64,000 bases of DNA. Origin: Tessaracoccus aquimaris. GTDB lineage: Bacteria; Actinomycetota; Actinomycetes; Propionibacteriales; Propionibacteriaceae. Numbering within the stretch: position 1 is the first letter of the stretch; every line of letters starts with the position of its first letter. A program made the position numbers and the translations under genes. The stretch covers positions 1,116,001 through 1,180,000 of the forward strand of contig NZ_CP019606.1 in NCBI RefSeq assembly GCF_001997345.1, in the 5' to 3' direction. The notes beneath the pieces are model-generated. The model was given only the letters and a program-made list of their open reading frames with translations, had not been told where the DNA came from and searched no databases. Shown piece by piece: positions 52,295 to 61,062 of this stretch.

Positions 52295-53341
52295 ATGCCC
52301 AAGGATCGCCGCCCCACCCTCGCCGACGTCGCGAAGCGCTCGGGCATGTCCAAGAGCGCCGTCAGCATGATCCTCAACGAGAAGCCGGGCTCGAGGCTCT
52401 CCGCCGAGGCCGCCGAGCGGGTCAAGGCCGCCGCCGAGGAACTGGGCTACCGCCCCAATCCCGCGGCGCAGAGCCTGCGACTGGGCAAGACGGACACCAT
52501 CGGCTTCATCTCCGACGATGTCATCCTCACCCGCCAGGCCTCCGGCATGATCCGCGGCGCCCTCGACGCGGCAAAGGAACACGGCCAGACCGTCCTGATC
52601 GCCGAGGCCAGCGACGGCCTCGCGACGCGCGAGGAGGCCATCCAGCAGATGCTCGACCGGCGGGTCGACGGGATCATCCTCGGGCTGATGCGGGCCCGCC
52701 TCGTCGAGGTGCCCAAGGTGCCCGCCTCCGTCCCGTTCGTCGTCGCCAACGGCGCGACCCCCGACGGCCTGGATGGCTTCCTGCCCGACGAGTACGCCGC
52801 CGGCTACGCCATGGCCCGCCTACTGGTGGACGCCGGGCATCGCCGGGTCGGCATCGCGGGAAAGATGGTCCCGGCCTACGGAAACCCCGGGGTGTCGGTG
52901 ACGATCCCGCTGCGCTTCGACGGCATCCTCAAGGCCTTCGAGGAGGGTGGGGTCGACTGGGAGATGGTCGACGTCTACGGCTGGAACGCGACGGTCGGCT
53001 ACGACGCCACCCACGACCTGATGGCGCGGCACCCGGACCTGACCGCGATCCTCGCGGCCAACGACGAGGTGGCGTTCGGCGCCTACCAGGCGTTGACCAA
53101 ACTGGGCATGCGGATCCCGGCGGACGTGTCGGTGGCGTCGTTCGACAACGAGGTGCTGGCCACCTACCAGCGCCCAGGCCTGACGACCGCGCACCTGCCG
53201 TATGAGGAGATGGGTCGACGCGCGGTGGAGATGATCCTCGGCCTGCGCCCCCGCGGCAGGGAACTGCTGGACATGCCCATCGTGGTGCGCGACTCGATCG
53301 CTCCTCCGCGCCCGGCGCCAGTGGAGACGATGGGCGCCTGA
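52295..53341 (+). CDS. LacI-family repressor of the GH32/ABC operon
   Basis: 348 residues. HTH: TLADVAKRSGMSKSAVSMIL, hinge helix RLSAEAAERVKAAAEELGYR, then the periplasmic-binding-protein-like domain: GFISDDVILTRQASGMIRGA, ILAANDEVAFGAYQALTKLG, VSVASFDNEVLATYQRPGLT. Ligand probably a fructoside. The two GCTGAAT inverted repeats in the 154 bp to the divergent operon are its likely sites. TAGGGT at 52283-52288 is 6 nt before the ATG (leaderless). Confidence 0.92.
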   Translation: MPKDRRPTLADVAKRSGMSKSAVSMILNEKPGSRLSAEAAERVKAAAEELGYRPNPAAQSLRLGKTDTIGFISDDVILTRQASGMIRGALDAAKEHGQTVLIAEASDGLATREEAIQQMLDRRVDGIILGLMRARLVEVPKVPASVPFVVANGATPDGLDGFLPDEYAAGYAMARLLVDAGHRRVGIAGKMVPAYGNPGVSVTIPLRFDGILKAFEEGGVDWEMVDVYGWNATVGYDATHDLMARHPDLTAILAANDEVAFGAYQALTKLGMRIPADVSVASFDNEVLATYQRPGLTTAHLPYEEMGRRAVEMILGLRPRGRELLDMPIVVRDSIAPPRPAPVETMGA

Positions 53342-53344
53342 GCT

Positions 53345-53701
53345 TTAGCCGTTCAGCGCGTCGACGATGAAGACGACCTCGAATACCGCCAGGATCGCGG
53401 TGCCGATCACCAACCACGCCAAGCCGCCCCTGCGGTCGCCCTTCTGCGGGGCCAGGATCGCGACCAGCCCCAAGAGCATGACCAGGCCCGGGTAGATGAA
53501 CAGCGCCCCAACTCCGAACCGGCCGTTCGAGGCACCCCGGGTCGGCAACCGGATCGTCGCGCCCTCGGGTGCGACGGCGTAGGCCCACGCCGCAGCCCCC
53601 AACATCAGCAACCCGACCAGGAGCACGCCCACTCCGGAGGCCCTGGCACTGCGTCGCCCGGCGGCGTCCGAGTCGCGGCGAGCGGGCTGGTCTGCGTCCA
53701 T
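53345..53701 (-). CDS. small membrane protein of unknown function
   Basis: 118 residues with three hydrophobic segments: GVGVLLVGLLMLGAAAWAYA, FIYPGLVMLLGLVAILAPQK and AWLVIGTAILAVFEVVFIVD, after a charged start (PARRDSDAAGRRSARAS). No family recognised. It converges with the LacI gene, stops only 3 bp apart. Confidence 0.6.
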   Translation of the reverse strand: MDADQPARRDSDAAGRRSARASGVGVLLVGLLMLGAAAWAYAVAPEGATIRLPTRGASNGRFGVGALFIYPGLVMLLGLVAILAPQKGDRRGGLAWLVIGTAILAVFEVVFIVDALNG

Positions 53702-53869
53702 CGTCAGAGCATAGGCAGCGGTCGGCGCACGGTGGACCGCCACCGGTCGACCGGTAGCGGTCGTCCGTTCGCGGGATCGCGCTCTCCCCGCGTGACTGGG
53801 TCGACAAACACGTCCCACAAGGGGGTCCGTCAGACTGTTCGACCCCGGTGCACGCGACCGCCCGGAAGG

Positions 53870-54195
53870 GTCTACGCTCGGGCCAGATTCACGACGAAGG
53901 GGGAGATTTCATGGATCGGCTTCACAGTCCGCCGGTGTTGACCACCGGCTCACCGCGCCCCTGCGTATCCGGGGCCGCAATGCCGGGCAGGGCAGCCGGC
54001 CGCTGACCCCCTCCCGCCGTCTCTTGCGACGGCGGTGACCCCTCAAAGATCGACCCGGGACGTCCGTCACCGGGGCGATGGGGCGCTCGCGCCCAACCGG
54101 TGGGAGACCACTGACCCTAGTTATCCGGCACAAAAGGGTGCCGGCGCCGATCTGCCGCCAACGGGCGAGACCGGCAACCGATCGGATCGAAGGAG
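53870..54195 (+). ncRNA. candidate structured leader RNA before the tad locus
   Basis: Between a possible -10 (TACGCT near 53875) and the flp start lies about 300 nt with many stems: GCCGGTG/CACCGGC (53931-53949), GCCCC/GGGGC (53957-53975), GCCGG/CCGGC (53982-54000), a perfect 8-bp CCGCCGTC/GACGGCGG (54014-54035), and TGGG-CGC/GCG-CCCA near 54093-54110. GATCGGC at 53914-53920 can pair with GCCGATC at 54146-54152 and close the whole domain; a nearby CCGATC at the flp ribosome-binding region could compete. This looks like a folded non-coding element, but base pairing is only read by eye. Confidence 0.45.
53911..54006 (+). CDS. possible 31-residue leader peptide
   Basis: ATG with AAGGGGGAG at 10 nt upstream opens a frame of 31 codons (MDRLHSPPVLTTGSPRPCVS ...). 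It lies fully within the hairpin-rich leader, so it is either a leader peptide or chance. No known family. Confidence 0.25.
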   Translation: MDRLHSPPVLTTGSPRPCVSGAAMPGRAAGR

Positions 54196-54200
54196 ATCTC

Positions 54201-54395
54201 ATGATCAGTTACATCCAGGCCATGTTCGACGCCCGCTTCGGCGGCTCGGAAAAGGGCGCCACCGCCGTCGAGTACGGCCTCATCGTCGCGCTCATCGCGG
54301 TCGCGATCATCGTGGCCGTGACGCTTCTCGGAACCAATCTCAGCGGAATCTTCGACTACATCGCGGGCAAGGTCAAGGCCCCGGCCGCGCCGTAG
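54201..54395 (+). CDS. flp: Flp/Fap-type pilin
   Basis: 64 residues. Flp pilin motif: GATAVEYGLIVALIAVAIIV with the processing-site-near Glu-Tyr pair, then LLGTNLSGIFDYIAGKVK. Cleaved by the prepilin peptidase of the locus and polymerised into the pilus. AAGGAG before ATG. A strong hairpin after it should raise its level over the downstream genes. Confidence 0.93.
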   Translation: MISYIQAMFDARFGGSEKGATAVEYGLIVALIAVAIIVAVTLLGTNLSGIFDYIAGKVKAPAAP

Positions 54396-54441
54396 GCGAA
54401 AGAGGCCTCGGCCCGGTTAGGCCTTGCCAAGCAACGGAAAG

Positions 54442-54465
54442 GGCGCCTCGCGAACACGAGGCGCC
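54442..54465 (+). terminator. hairpin after flp (partial terminator)
   Basis: GGCGCCTCG/CGAGGCGCC, 9-bp perfect stem with loop CGAACA, no U-run. Likely reduces read-through or protects the pilin mRNA. Confidence 0.6.
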
Positions 54466-54541
54466 TCGTCCGACGGGTAGCGGCTCCTCCCGGATGGAGT
54501 CGACGACGCATGACCTATCGCGCTACACGTGAGGAGGAGCT

Positions 54542-54916
54542 ATGCCCGACCATCGAGAACGCGGCGCGGCGGCGGTGGAGTTCGCCCTCGTATTGCCGGT
54601 CCTCCTGCTACTTCTCGTGGGCACCATCGACTTCGGATGGGCACTCGTGATCAACGGCAACATCGCCTCCGCCGCAAGGGCGGGGGCGCGCGAGATGGCC
54701 CTCTCCAAGGACGCCACGGCAGCCCGCGGGGCCGCCGTCGCCGCGTCCGCGGTCGGCGGCCTCAAGGCCTCCGACGTCGCCGTGCTCTCGACTTCCTGCA
54801 CCGCCGCCAACGCTGACGCGGTCGTCACCATCAATTACACCTACCCGACCCTCACCGGCTTCTTCGGCGCGACGAGGGTCTCGACCGGAAAGGCGGTCAT
54901 GCGATGCGGAGGCTGA
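54542..54916 (+). CDS. tadE: TadE-like pseudopilin
   Basis: 124 residues. ERGAAAVEFALVLPVLLLLL is the classic TadE start (Glu near the membrane helix), then INGNIASAARAGAREMAL and an outer beta-rich end with two Cys (TSCTA, MRCGG). GAGGAGGAGC before ATG. Overlaps the next gene by 13 bp. Confidence 0.9.
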   Translation: MPDHRERGAAAVEFALVLPVLLLLLVGTIDFGWALVINGNIASAARAGAREMALSKDATAARGAAVAASAVGGLKASDVAVLSTSCTAANADAVVTINYTYPTLTGFFGATRVSTGKAVMRCGG

Positions 54917-55845
54917 ACAACCCGGAGCGCGGCGCCTCGGCCGTGCTCGTGGCCATCCTGATGGTGACGCTGCTCGGCTTCTCCGCGCTCGCCATCGACC
55001 TCAACGCGCTGTGGTGGGACAAGCAGGAACTGCAGAACGGCGCGGACGCCTCGGCTCTCGCCATCGCCACCGACTGCGCCCACGGCGCCTGCTCGACGGC
55101 CACCAATCAGGTCACCGCCGGCCGGCTCACGAAGGGCAACAAGCAGGACGCCAACGCCACGGTCGACCGTATCGACCTGACCGAGGCGCACCGCGTGACA
55201 GTGACCGTTGCCAGCCTCCGCGACCACTGGTTGGCCCCGGTGCTCGGCATCGACGCCTCCACGGTCCAGGCTGCCGCATCTGCGGTCTGGGGCGGCATCG
55301 GGGGCGCGACGACGCTGCCGCTGATCCTGTCGCAGTGCGAGTTCGAGCGCACCGTCCTCGACTCCCCCACCGGCATCGTGCGCGTCTCCGGCAAGACTCT
55401 CGACGACACGACCGGCTGCAGGCTCGGCCAGACCCCCCACTTCGTCCCGGGCGGCTTCGGGTGGCTCACCACCGACGGCTCCGGCGTCTGCAAGGCCAGC
55501 CTCAGCGTCGATGACTGGGCCAACTCGTCGACGGGCAACACGACCCCCAAGGGCTGCCCCGACGACCTTCTGAAGAAGACCCTCGCGCCTGGCAACGAGG
55601 TGCTCGTCCCACTCTTCGACGAGGCCCGGGGCACCGGTGCGGGTGCGACCTACCACGTGGCCGGATACGCGGCACTCAAGATCACCGCCTTCTGCCTGAC
55701 CAACTCCGTTGCCAGTCCAGACACCAAGTGCACCGGATCGGAGCGCTGGCTCGAGGGCCGGTTCGTGACATATGTGGCCACAGACGCGGTCCGCGGAGAC
55801 GTACCCGACCATTTCGGCACGGTCACGATCTCGCTCGACCGCTGA
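54904..55845 (+). CDS. TadG-like pilus assembly protein
   Basis: 313 residues. Starts NNPERGASAVLVAILMVTLL with the N-terminal TadG/Flp pilus domain and the motif WWDKQELQNGADASALAIA. The rest is extracytoplasmic with eight or so cysteines and no visible von Willebrand MIDAS motif, so shorter than true TadG. Probably a minor pilus component. Confidence 0.8.
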   Translation: MRRLNNPERGASAVLVAILMVTLLGFSALAIDLNALWWDKQELQNGADASALAIATDCAHGACSTATNQVTAGRLTKGNKQDANATVDRIDLTEAHRVTVTVASLRDHWLAPVLGIDASTVQAAASAVWGGIGGATTLPLILSQCEFERTVLDSPTGIVRVSGKTLDDTTGCRLGQTPHFVPGGFGWLTTDGSGVCKASLSVDDWANSSTGNTTPKGCPDDLLKKTLAPGNEVLVPLFDEARGTGAGATYHVAGYAALKITAFCLTNSVASPDTKCTGSERWLEGRFVTYVATDAVRGDVPDHFGTVTISLDR

Positions 55846-55867
55846 CCACCCGAGAGGAAATCTGAAC

Positions 55868-56638
55868 ATGCAACGCCGCTACCTCGCAGTCCTGATCGCC
55901 GTCGTCCTGGCGCTGCTGTCCATTGCCCTGGTGGGACGCTACGTCCTTCAGGCTGACGCGCGGGCGCTTGCCAGCGTCGACCCAGTTCGGGTCCTCAGGG
56001 TTACGGCTCCCATCGCGCCGGGCGAGGCGGCGGTGCTCGGAACCAACGTCGAGGTGGTCGAGTTGCCGGGTCGGGCCATCGTCGCGGACGCGATGACCGA
56101 CATGGGGCCGCTCGACGGTCTCGTTGCCGCCGTCGCGCTGCTGCCCGGCGAACAGCTGCTGCCCTCGCGGTTCATCCCGCCCGACACCATTCCCGGCGGC
56201 GAGTCCGTGCCCATCCCGAAGGGCTTCTCTCAAGTCCAGATGGTGCTCACCGCTGACCGGGGCCTCGGCACCCTGCTGAAGGCGGGCGACACCGTTGGCC
56301 TTGTCGTCTCCGTCGACGAACCGCAGGCGACCAAGACGGTGCTCAACCACGTGCTGGTATCCCGGCTGGCGCTCTCAGTCGCCGCGCCCGAGGGTGACGA
56401 CGAGCAGGCCTCGGCGTCGCAGTGGTCCTCAATGTCGTACCTGGTGACCTTCGCCGCGCCGCAGGACACCCTCGAGGAGATCGTCTGGTCGTTCGAGTTC
56501 GGCCGCGTCTGGCTGACCCATCAGGGCGAAGACTCCACAGCCTCCGACGACGTTGCCGTCACCGGGCGTCTCCTGATGCCCGAGGTATTCGCCGAGGCGT
56601 CGGCCTCCCCGGACCCCCGGGAGAGCACAGATGCCTGA
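55868..56638 (+). CDS. cpaB: CpaB/RcpC-like SAF-domain protein
   Basis: 256 residues: one N-terminal membrane helix (YLAVLIAVVLALLSIALVGR), a SAF-like domain (IAPGEAAVLGTNVEVVELPG, VALLPGEQLLPSRFI) and the CpaB C-terminal region (TADRGLGTLLKAGDTVGLVV). Needed for assembly of Tad pili in other species, exact role unclear. Overlaps cpaE by 8 bp. Confidence 0.85.
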   Translation: MQRRYLAVLIAVVLALLSIALVGRYVLQADARALASVDPVRVLRVTAPIAPGEAAVLGTNVEVVELPGRAIVADAMTDMGPLDGLVAAVALLPGEQLLPSRFIPPDTIPGGESVPIPKGFSQVQMVLTADRGLGTLLKAGDTVGLVVSVDEPQATKTVLNHVLVSRLALSVAAPEGDDEQASASQWSSMSYLVTFAAPQDTLEEIVWSFEFGRVWLTHQGEDSTASDDVAVTGRLLMPEVFAEASASPDPRESTDA

Positions 56639-57803
56639 TCGGCACCCCGAGCCACGCATTGTCCTCTGCGACGAGGATCCCGCCGTCGAGGAGCGCATCC
56701 TGCAGGCCAGCGGCGTCAGCCCGACACAACGTTCCCTGGCCGACCTTGAGGACGCCGAACTGCCCGAGGCACTCGTGGTCCGGCTCTCCGACGATGAGGA
56801 GACGCGCCAGGGCCAACTGCAACGCCTGGAGCGCCTGCTCGACGAGGGCGTGCGATCCGTTGCGCTCAGCGACACCCCCACCGACGTCGCGTTGGCCGCG
56901 CTGCGAGCCGGGGTCGTCGACGTGCTCCGTCCTGAGGCCGACGTCGCAGAGTATCGGCAGGCGTTGCTGCGCGCGGTCGACCGCGCGACCCGCCTGCCGT
57001 CGACCACGGTGGACGCCCCGGTACCTGAGGCGCAGCGCAGAGTGATCGTCGTTCTCGCGCCGAAGGGCGGCGTCGGCAAGACGACCGTCGCGACCAACCT
57101 CGCGCTCGGCCTGGCGATGCGGGCGCCTGAACGCACCGTGCTCGTCGACCTCGACGCACAGTTCGGCGACGTCCTGACCTCGCTCAACATGTTTCCCGAG
57201 TACCGCCTCCACGACATGACCACCGCGGCCCTCGCAGGCGACGCGCTTGGCGTGAAGACCTTCCTTGCTAGGCACGAGTCGGGGCTTGCCGTGATCGGCG
57301 CCTCCGACCATCCAGCGCAGGCCGACAGCGTCTCGGGCGTGGCGGCAAGCAGGCTTGTCACGCTGCTTGCCGAGTCCTTCCAGTACGTGGTCGTCGATAC
57401 CGCGGCTGGCATCAACGACCTGACGCTCGCCGCGGCCGACGCCGCCACCGACCTCGTGCTCGTCACCACGTTGGACGTGATCGGCATCCGGGCGCTGCGA
57501 CGGGAGATGGAGGTGCTCGACCAACTCAGTCTGCTGCACCTGCCCCGCCATGTGGTGGTCAACCGCCACGACCCGCGCCACGGCATCACGGCCGCCGACT
57601 TCGTCGCCAACATCGGGGCCGGGATCGACGTCCAGGTGCCCGTGTCGAAGGTGGCGCTGCTTGCCTCCAACCAGGGCATCCCGCTGCTTAGCGCCGCGCC
57701 GCGGGACCCTGCGGCCGTCGCGTTGACCAAGCTCGTGGAACGGTTCGCGACCACGGCGCGCACCGGCAGGCAGCGGCGCAGGGACAAGAAGGAGAACCAG
57801 TGA
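56631..57803 (+). CDS. cpaE: CpaE/TadZ-like ATPase
   Basis: 390 residues. N-terminal atypical receiver (about 1-120; RIVLCDEDPAVEERILQASG, with ALRAGVVDVLRPEADVAE). From 130 a MinD/ParA ATPase: deviant Walker A VLAPKGGVGKTTVATNLALG, VLVDLDAQFGDVLTSLNMFP, VVVDTAAGINDLTLAAADAA. Localises the pilus machine. Stop overlaps the cpaF start. Confidence 0.9.
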   Translation: MPDRHPEPRIVLCDEDPAVEERILQASGVSPTQRSLADLEDAELPEALVVRLSDDEETRQGQLQRLERLLDEGVRSVALSDTPTDVALAALRAGVVDVLRPEADVAEYRQALLRAVDRATRLPSTTVDAPVPEAQRRVIVVLAPKGGVGKTTVATNLALGLAMRAPERTVLVDLDAQFGDVLTSLNMFPEYRLHDMTTAALAGDALGVKTFLARHESGLAVIGASDHPAQADSVSGVAASRLVTLLAESFQYVVVDTAAGINDLTLAAADAATDLVLVTTLDVIGIRALRREMEVLDQLSLLHLPRHVVVNRHDPRHGITAADFVANIGAGIDVQVPVSKVALLASNQGIPLLSAAPRDPAAVALTKLVERFATTARTGRQRRRDKKENQ

Positions 57804-59236
57804 TGAACCTCGTCGAACGGATGGCGGCAGTCCGCGCTGGAAAGACCCCGCCGACTGACGGGGCTGACGAGGGCCAGGCCGCTCCCGAACCCGCCGAGCC
57901 ACTGGTCGCGACGTTGGCCGAACCGGCTCCACCGGCCACCGCCGAACTGAAGTCCGAGGCGCTTGGGAGGCTGAAGGACAAGGTCACCGAGACCCTCTAC
58001 ACCGGGCTGGCGGCGCGCCTGAACGACTCGTCGATGACCGACGACCAGTTGGATGCGCTGGTGCGCACCGAACTGAAGACCGTGCTCGCCACCGAAACTG
58101 CGTCCATGACGCAGACGGAACGCGAGCGACTAGCCGACGACGTGCTGGCCGACGTCACGGGGCTCGGTCCGCTCGAACCACTGCTCGCAGACCAAGCCGT
58201 GACCGAGATCATGGTCAACGGGGCGGATCAGATCTTCGTGGAGCACGACGGGCGGGTGGCGCTCACCGAGGCGCGGTTCCGTGACGAGGAGCACCTCCGG
58301 GCCGTGATCGAACGGATCGTGGCGAGGGTCGGGAGGCGCATCGACGAGTCATCGCCATTGGTCGACGCGCGGCTCAGCGACGGGTCCCGCATCAATGCCG
58401 TCATCCCGCCCATCGCGGTCGGAGGATCCTCGCTGACGATCCGGAAGTTCTCGAAGGAGCCACTTCGGGTGACGGACCTGATCCGGTTCGGCTCAATCAC
58501 CGGAGAGATCGCCCGCTTCCTCGAGGCCTGTGTGCGCGGCCGGCTCAACATCCTCATCTCCGGCGGCACCGGCTCAGGCAAGACCACCCTGCTCAATGTG
58601 CTGAGCGCCTTCATCCCGGATTGGGAGCGCATCGTCACCGTCGAGGACGCCATCGAACTGCAACTGCAGCAGGAGCATGTCGTCCAACTCGAGTCTCGCC
58701 CGCCCAACGTCGAGGGCCGAGGCGAGATCACCATCCGCGACCTGGTGCGCAACTCTCTGCGCATGCGGCCCGACCGGATCGTGGTCGGCGAGTGCCGCGC
58801 GGGCGAGGCACTCGACATGTTGCAGGCGATGAACACGGGCCACGATGGGTCCCTCTCGACCATCCACGCCAACTCGGCCCGCGATTGTCTCTCCCGCCTA
58901 GAGACGCTGGTACTCATGGCGGGCATGGACCTGCCGCTGCGCGCGATCCGGGAACAGGTCGCCTCCGCCGTCGACCTCGTCGTGCAGATCGCCCGCCTCC
59001 GCGACGGCAGTCGCCGACTGGTCCAACTCGCGGAGGTACAAGGTCTTGAGGGACAGACCCTCGTCACGCAGGACATCTTCCTCTTCGACTACGAGGCAGG
59101 AATGGACGAGAACGGTAGGTTCCGGGGCTCCGCACGGCCGACCGGAGTCCGGCCCGGGTTCTCGACCCGGCTCGCCGACCAGGGCATCGACCTGCCTGCC
59201 GACCTCTTCGGAGAGGTGGTCGAACGGCGATGGTGA
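57803..59236 (+). CDS. cpaF: CpaF/TadA secretion ATPase
   Basis: 477 residues. After an Ala/Pro-rich start, N-terminal domain (VTGLGPLEPLLADQAVTEIM), then the ATPase: Walker A LISGGTGSGKTTLLNVLSAF, Asp box IVTVEDAIELQLQQEHVVQL, Walker B-like RMRPDRIVVGECRAGEALDM, His box GHDGSLSTIHANSARDCLSR. Powers pilin assembly. ATG chosen with AAGGAG 8 nt upstream; GTG one codon earlier is possible. Confidence 0.95.
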   Translation: MNLVERMAAVRAGKTPPTDGADEGQAAPEPAEPLVATLAEPAPPATAELKSEALGRLKDKVTETLYTGLAARLNDSSMTDDQLDALVRTELKTVLATETASMTQTERERLADDVLADVTGLGPLEPLLADQAVTEIMVNGADQIFVEHDGRVALTEARFRDEEHLRAVIERIVARVGRRIDESSPLVDARLSDGSRINAVIPPIAVGGSSLTIRKFSKEPLRVTDLIRFGSITGEIARFLEACVRGRLNILISGGTGSGKTTLLNVLSAFIPDWERIVTVEDAIELQLQQEHVVQLESRPPNVEGRGEITIRDLVRNSLRMRPDRIVVGECRAGEALDMLQAMNTGHDGSLSTIHANSARDCLSRLETLVLMAGMDLPLRAIREQVASAVDLVVQIARLRDGSRRLVQLAEVQGLEGQTLVTQDIFLFDYEAGMDENGRFRGSARPTGVRPGFSTRLADQGIDLPADLFGEVVERRW

Positions 59237-60173
59237 CCCTCCCGATCGACCTAACGCTGCTGGTGGCTGCCGTCAGCATCGCGCTTGCGTTGGCGCTGAT
59301 GCTCGTCGTCGTGCTGACCCGCACTCCGAACATCCCATTGTCGCGCCGACGCCCCGACGCCCCCGTCCGTCGCTCGCCTGTGGCGGCCGTGACCGACGCG
59401 CTGACCGGCCTGCTGGGGCGTGTCATGTCGGCCCGCGGGTCGCGACTGTCCGCCGCGATCGCCGGTTCAGGGATCGCTCTCCCCGCCCGGGACGTCGTCT
59501 TCCTCACGCTGTGCGCCGTGGTGGTCGTCTTCGCGGGAGGCCTCCTGCTGAAGGGACCTGTGTTCGCCGTCGCGATGACGCTGGTGCCTCCGCTTGCGGT
59601 GTGGCTGCTGGTGAGGTCCAGAACCACGCGTCGGCACCGCAGGTTCGCCGACCAACTCGACGAGACGACCCAACTGCTTGCTGGCTCGCTGCGCGCCGGG
59701 TACTCCTTCAACCAGGCCCTCGTCGCGGTGTCCCGCGAGTCCGAGTCGCCGACATCAGAGGAGTTCTCCCGGATCAACAACGAGGTGCGCCTCGGCCGAC
59801 CACTTGGGGAGGCGCTGCTTGCCTGCGGCGACCGGATGCGCTCAGAGGACTTCTACTGGCTGGCGCAGGCGGTGGCGATCAACCGAGAGGTGGGCGGAAA
59901 CCTGGCTGACGTCCTCGACAACGTCGGCACGACGATCCGGGAACGCTCGGAACTGCATCGCCGCGTCAGGGCACTGTCTTCTGAGGGCGGCTGTCGGCGA
60001 TCGTGCTGATGGGCCTCCCGATCGTCGTGGGGCTCGGACTCGCCGTCCTGAATCCGACCTACGTCTCCGGATTCACGGCCTCCGCCGTCGGCTATCTGAT
60101 GCTGGTCACGATCGCGGTGCTGCTGATCGTCGGCGGGTTCTGGCTCAGGGCCATGATCACGATCAAGTACTAG
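59230..60173 (+). pseudogene. tadB: TadB-like membrane protein, 1-base frameshift
   Basis: Frame from ATG 59230 (overlapping cpaF) encodes a membrane helix, two more near residue 95-130, and the T2SSF domain: FADQLDETTQLLAGSLRAGY, DFYWLAQAVAINREVGGNLA. It stops too early after HRRVRALSSEG; the expected RLSAIVLMGLPIVVGLGLAV and last two helices follow in the next frame to 60173. One G missing in GGG at 59985-59987. Restored length about 314 residues, normal for TadB. Since the locus is otherwise intact, a sequencing error is plausible. Confidence 0.85.
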
Positions 60174-60179
60174 GAGCCG

Positions 60180-61061
60180 ATGATGCCTGTTGAGATCCTG
60201 ATCCTGACGGTGCTGCTGGGCACTGCGCTCGGCATCGTCGGCTGGGTGCTGGCGAGCGGATCGCCCCGCCGCGCCGTCCTCAGCAACCTCGAGCGTGGCG
60301 CCAACGCCAAGGCTGCGAGCACCACGGTGCGGACGCGGGCCCGCGGGACCGGGTGGGCCGCACTGCTGCCGAGTGCCTGGTATGAGCGGACCGCCCGGAA
60401 ACTGGCGCACGCCGGGATGGGCGAGAGGTTCACGCCCGAGAAGACGGTCGCCGCGAAGCTGATCGGGACGCTGCTCGCGGCCCTCTTCGGCGCCGTGCTG
60501 ATCACCAGGATCGGGGCCGGGTGGACCTGGCTGGCCGCCGCCGGCGCGATGGCGCTTGCGTTCTTCCTCCCCGAGATCCTGATGTACAACGCGTCCATCA
60601 AGCGCCGCGCCGAGGTCGACCTGCAGTTGCCCGACATGCTCGACCAGATGAGCATCGCGGTCTCCGCTGGTCTCGGCTTCGACGCGGCGATGCTCCGGGT
60701 CGCCAAGGCTGGCCACGGCGTGCTCGCGGAGGAGTTCGTCCGCACCATCCAGGACCTCCACGTTGGCAAGTCGCGCCGCTCGTCGTACGAGGACCTCAAC
60801 GCGCGCGTCGGCTCGGTGCCGCTGCGCCGCTTCACCCGCACCATCGTGCAGGCGGAGACCTACGGCCTCGGGTTGGTCGACGTGCTGCAGACCCAGGCCG
60901 ACGAACTGCGCGACATCCGCAAGCAGAACGCCGAGCGCAAGGCGATGGCCATCCCGGTCAAGGTGACCTTCCCCTTGATCGTGGCGATCCTGCCCGCGCT
61001 GTTCATCGTGGTGTTGGGCCCGGCGGTGGTCAACATCGTCACCAACCTCGGGAGGCTGTGA
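60180..61061 (+). CDS. tadC: TadC-like membrane protein
   Basis: 293 residues. Helices at the start (ILILTVLLGTALGIVGWVLA) and in the middle (LIGTLLAALFGAVLITRIGA), T2SSF domain LPDMLDQMSIAVSAGLGFDA, FTRTIVQAETYGLGLVDVLQ, and the final helix FPLIVAILPALFIVVLGPAV. With TadB forms the inner-membrane platform. AGGAG before ATG. Confidence 0.92.
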   Translation: MMPVEILILTVLLGTALGIVGWVLASGSPRRAVLSNLERGANAKAASTTVRTRARGTGWAALLPSAWYERTARKLAHAGMGERFTPEKTVAAKLIGTLLAALFGAVLITRIGAGWTWLAAAGAMALAFFLPEILMYNASIKRRAEVDLQLPDMLDQMSIAVSAGLGFDAAMLRVAKAGHGVLAEEFVRTIQDLHVGKSRRSSYEDLNARVGSVPLRRFTRTIVQAETYGLGLVDVLQTQADELRDIRKQNAERKAMAIPVKVTFPLIVAILPALFIVVLGPAVVNIVTNLGRL

Positions 61062-61062
61062 G

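Noticed and set aside
53702..54200. Known c-di-GMP (GEMM) riboswitch before flp
   Set aside because: The conserved core sequences of that class are not found in the leader, although its stems are numerous.
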